A stretch of DNA of 7,329 nucleotides, taken from positions 1 through 7,329 of the forward strand of contig JAGWBG010000064.1 of assembly GCA_021296015.1 (NCBI GenBank), read 5' to 3'. The notes under the pieces are model-generated. The model had not been told where the DNA came from, did not search any database, and saw nothing but the letters and a program-made list of their open reading frames with translations. The position numbers and the translations under genes are program-made. This DNA is from Dehalococcoidia bacterium (lineage in GTDB: Bacteria > Chloroflexota > Dehalococcoidia > Lucifugimonadales > JAGWBF01). This document shows, piece after piece, positions 5,159 through 7,329 of the stretch. The stretch's first letter is position 1, and every line of letters starts with the position of its first letter.

Positions 5159-6372
5159 CGTTGGTTCCCCGGAAGAGAGTCTGCCAGTGTAAACCTGGAA
5201 ACGCTGCCATTCTGCACCTCATAGTATGTGGCATTTGGAAGAGCGCCGCTCTGGACCATCTCCAGGTCTGTAGTGGTGATTATCACCTGTTGGTATTGCA
5301 AGGTCTTGTCCAGAACACGGTTTCTTCGGAAAGAGTCCATCTCAGAAAGGACGTCGTCCAGGAGGACTATTGGTCCTTGATCCCTGATAGACGCCAGATA
5401 AGCAACCTCGGCCAGCCTCATGGCAAGAGCTATAGTCCTCGCCTGGCCCCTGGAGCCGTAAACTCCCATATCCACGTCGTTGACCAGGAGCTTGAAATCG
5501 TCTCGGTGAGGCCCAACTGCCGTCAGGCCCATGTTCACCTCTCTGGACCTGGAGGTCTTGAGAGCTACTATGAACCCCTGCTTGATTCCATCAACGCTGT
5601 CCGCCTGGTCGTAGAGGGGAACGCTCGGCCTGTAGTCCACTGTCAGGTTTTCTTCACTGCCCGTAAGCTCGGAATGACTTTCCCTGCAAAGAGAAGAGAG
5701 GATTGCCATTGCCTTGTGTCGCCAGTTTACTATCGCCGTTCCTTCCTTGATTAGCTCTTCGTCCCAGAAGACAAGCTCATCCTCACCCGCTCTTCTTTCC
5801 TGAAGCGACTTCAGCAGCCTGTTCCTGTTTTGGAGGACGCGCTGATAGCGTTGCAGGGTCTTCAGGTAGGATGAGTCGGCCTGAGATATGAGTATGTCCA
5901 GGTAGCGGCGCCGGATGGATGGCGACCCCTGGACAATCTCCAGGTCGTCGGCGCTAAAAAGGACCGCGTTGACGAGGCCCACAAGCTCGGCGGCGGAGCG
6001 TTTTACTCTGCTAACCCGTATCTGCTTTCGCACACCAAAGGGACGACGGGCGCCGTGGGCCTGGGCCGACTCCGCTTCTCGTGCCGGTACGCACTGATAC
6101 CCGACGTGGACCCGCAGCCGCTCGCTCTCTTTTTCAATAGTCCCTGCCACCAGGGCAAAGCCGCCTTCAGCGGAGGTGTGCCAGTTCACCGCCTCGTACT
6201 CGTTCTCTGCCCTGAAGGACCTGGCGATGGCCAGTAGGTATATGGCCTCGAGAAGGCTGGTCTTGCCTTGGGCATTTCTGCCGAAGAGGGTTACTACCCC
6301 TGGAGGTAAGTCCAACTCCAGTTGAGGGAAATTCCGGAAATTGGTCAAGCTCAGATGGGACAGGTACACCAT
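5155..6372 (-). CDS. recF: DNA replication and repair protein RecF
   Basis: RecF is an SMC-like ATPase that acts with RecO and RecR to load RecA at single-strand gaps and stalled forks. The 405 residues from the ATG at 6372 contain the usual N-terminus LSLTNFRNF (7-15), Walker A GRNAQGKT (31-38), SADDLEIVQGSPSIRRRYLD (140-159), GPHRDD (287-292), the ABC signature YGSRGQ (305-310), Walker B IVLLDD (335-340) and the D-loop SEMD (343-346). All ATPase motifs are intact. Residues about 96-117, rich in Ala, Arg and Glu, look like an insertion relative to typical RecF. The frame extends to a GTG at 6402, adding ten residues, but family alignment favours 6372; GTG at 6369 has the best spacing to the GGAG upstream. 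Its TGA overlaps the sirtuin ATG. Neither dnaN nor gyrB, frequent recF neighbours, is within the window. Confidence 0.96.
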   Translation of the reverse strand: MVYLSHLSLTNFRNFPQLELDLPPGVVTLFGRNAQGKTSLLEAIYLLAIARSFRAENEYEAVNWHTSAEGGFALVAGTIEKESERLRVHVGYQCVPAREAESAQAHGARRPFGVRKQIRVSRVKRSAAELVGLVNAVLFSADDLEIVQGSPSIRRRYLDILISQADSSYLKTLQRYQRVLQNRNRLLKSLQERRAGEDELVFWDEELIKEGTAIVNWRHKAMAILSSLCRESHSELTGSEENLTVDYRPSVPLYDQADSVDGIKQGFIVALKTSRSREVNMGLTAVGPHRDDFKLLVNDVDMGVYGSRGQARTIALAMRLAEVAYLASIRDQGPIVLLDDVLSEMDSFRRNRVLDKTLQYQQVIITTTDLEMVQSGALPNATYYEVQNGSVSRFTLADSLPGNQR

Positions 6373-6444
6373 CTTCTCCAGTCCGGGAGGATGGGGCTTC
6401 ACCTTAGAAGAGGAGTTCCTGCCCGGAGGGGTGCGGGAGATAGG

Positions 6445-6684
6445 CTAGCTTGAGGCCTTCAGTGATTCAATCTTCTCTTCCAGTTCGAGGGCGCCTGCAT
6501 CATCATGGTTGGATAGTTTAAAGCATCGGTCCAAGTATAGCTGGGCTAGCTGTACCCCTCTGGCAGAGGAGTCCATAACTGCCTGTAGAAGGCCCGGTAT
6601 GTTGTAGTGCTCGGGCAGGAACCGGCTCAGAAGCTTGATTTCCTCCTCTGTCTCCGTGCCTGTTTCCCGGTCGTTGCCCTCCAC
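6445..6684 (-). CDS. Small hypothetical protein, 79 residues
   Basis: I do not recognise this protein. It starts at a GTG (6684), is acidic and mostly helical, and begins with a Glu/Thr-rich stretch (TGTETEEE, about residues 8-15). An amphipathic core follows (LLSRFLPEHYNIPGLLQAV, 18-36), then a likely helix and an acidic end ALELEEKIESLK (65-76). No signal peptide or membrane segment. The Shine-Dalgarno is poor. The gene is in the same frame as the 165-residue gene upstream, separated only by two TAG codons and seven open codons (V-V-K-L-L-F-A). The start could therefore be misplaced, or the two could be halves of one ancestral gene. It lies 72 bases before the recF ATG on the same strand and is probably in the same transcript. 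Confidence 0.55.
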   Translation of the reverse strand: MEGNDRETGTETEEEIKLLSRFLPEHYNIPGLLQAVMDSSARGVQLAQLYLDRCFKLSNHDDAGALELEEKIESLKASS

Positions 6685-6708
6685 GGCAAAGAGCAGCTTA
6701 ACTACCTA

Positions 6709-7206
6709 CTAGGACAGGTCGGCGAGCTTGTCCTGCTCGCTCATAAGGCTGTACAGTACCTCGTTGACTCCGGGAGAACTGCTTTCCCCATCCACTCCCC
6801 CGTCGGCCGCGGTGGCGCTGATAGCAGGTTTAACGTTATCACTCCACGCCTGTGAGTAGTACCGCACCACATCTCCGACAGCCTCCATCATCTCCGGTAG
6901 GTCGAAGGACATCATGGTTCCCGCGTACAGAAGGTCGTCGTCCCTCGTCTCCGCCAGACGGTGAAGCTCCTCGTAGCTATTGAACTCTTCGGGCACGGGA
7001 GGCAAGGAGAATGCCGAGAGGTCATTGGGCATACTGCCCAGGTGAGATGCCAGGAAGGGTGGGACGTATTTGGCGAAGTCAATGGCGATGGGGAGCACTA
7101 TGATGTAGGTGGCATAGACCTTATCAGGCTCTGATCGCGTGCGAAAGTAGGCCAGAGCGTGGCCTTTTGGCCTCTGTGAGTCTCCAATATCAAAGCTTAC
7201 GTCCAT
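6709..7206 (-). CDS. Hypothetical protein, 165 residues
   Basis: I do not recognise the family. From the ATG at 7206 the protein begins MDVSFDIGDSQRPKGHALAY, has a moderately hydrophobic stretch (residues about 31-57, ATYIIVLPIAIDFAKYVPPF in part) that may be a buried strand-helix rather than a membrane span, a Pro/acidic region (68-92), a helical section (DLPEMMEAVGDVVRYYSQAW, 102-121), a low-complexity Ala/Gly/Ser linker (129-146), and a short charged tail. I chose 7206 because GGAG lies five bases before it; the upstream in-frame ATG at 7233 adds nine residues and lacks a ribosome site. It ends in two consecutive TAG stops. Orientation and spacing suggest it opens the small-protein, recF, sirtuin cluster, so a role linked to DNA maintenance is possible but unsupported by any motif. 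Confidence 0.65.
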   Translation of the reverse strand: MDVSFDIGDSQRPKGHALAYFRTRSEPDKVYATYIIVLPIAIDFAKYVPPFLASHLGSMPNDLSAFSLPPVPEEFNSYEELHRLAETRDDDLLYAGTMMSFDLPEMMEAVGDVVRYYSQAWSDNVKPAISATAADGGVDGESSSPGVNEVLYSLMSEQDKLADLS

Positions 7207-7286
7207 ACCTGCTCCACAAGGAAGGGCCTCCATTCAGTATCAGGCATCGTTTGAACACGTGGCAGGGTTTGTCTTCGGATTACAAA

Positions 7287-7305
7287 GCCTGCCCTAGCGC
7301 CAGGC
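7287..7305. other. Short GC-rich hairpin upstream of the leftward cluster
   Basis: GCCTG (7287-7291) pairs with CAGGC (7301-7305) across a nine-base loop. A competing stem GCCCT/AGGGC (7291-7295 with 7306-7310) overlaps it. Read leftward, the stem is followed by CTTTG, too short a T-run for a convincing intrinsic terminator. It could be the weak end of a leftward gene beyond the window. Nothing else is recognisable between 7234 and the right edge. Confidence 0.2.
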
Positions 7306-7329
7306 CAGGGCTGGGTGGAGGAACTTTTG

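Noticed and set aside
5161..5754. 197-residue forward frame inside recF
   Set aside because: Antisense shadow of a firmly identified RecF frame.
6706..6711. TAG TAG read as pyrrolysine
   Set aside because: Two tandem TAGs, no pylT or pylS in view, no methylamine methyltransferase character.
7225..7260. Possible tRNA T-arm (GTTCAAAC on the reverse strand)
   Set aside because: Flanking bases do not pair as a T-stem and no acceptor, D or anticodon arms can be drawn.
1..7329. CRISPR array, insertion sequence, attachment site or direct repeats
   Set aside because: No regularly spaced repeats, transposase or integrase frames, or terminal inverted repeats seen on either strand.

Overview
The window looks like bacterial chromosome of moderate to high GC with dense genes, sigma70-type promoters and Shine-Dalgarno sites. 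Gene content and the sequence style of RecF, the sirtuin and the AroQ-like protein suggest a Chloroflexota (Dehalococcoidia-like) bacterium, possibly an uncultured one. That placement is inference from memory of these families; no rRNA or tRNA is present to fix it.

Layout. A major facilitator transporter is read leftward off the left edge (1033 to beyond 1). It is separated by a roughly 290-base divergent promoter region from a rightward group: an AroQ-like protein (1328-1759), a GNAT acetyltransferase (1846-2322), a ferritin-like putative di-iron protein with its own strong promoter (2456-3112), and an MscS-type mechanosensitive channel (3174-4342) broken by a one-base frameshift near 3665. 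This group meets a leftward cluster head-on, with only 12 bases between stop codons. Read leftward from the right edge, that cluster holds an unrecognised 165-residue protein (7206-6709), an unrecognised 79-residue protein in the same frame after two consecutive TAG stops (6684-6445), recF (6372-5155), and a sirtuin (5158-4355) whose ATG overlaps the recF stop.

How the genes fit together. RecF (recombinational repair of single-strand gaps) and the Sir2 deacylase are translationally coupled and probably co-transcribed with the two small genes upstream. The rightward genes do not form an obvious pathway. The AroQ-like protein keeps the fold signature of type II 3-dehydroquinate dehydratase but lacks most of the catalytic residues, so a shikimate-pathway role should not be assumed.

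No mobile element, CRISPR array, RNA gene or clear defence system was found. The most notable points are the catalytically altered AroQ homologue, the frameshifted channel, the dyad centred on the -10 box of the ferritin-like gene, and the sirtuin-recF coupling.
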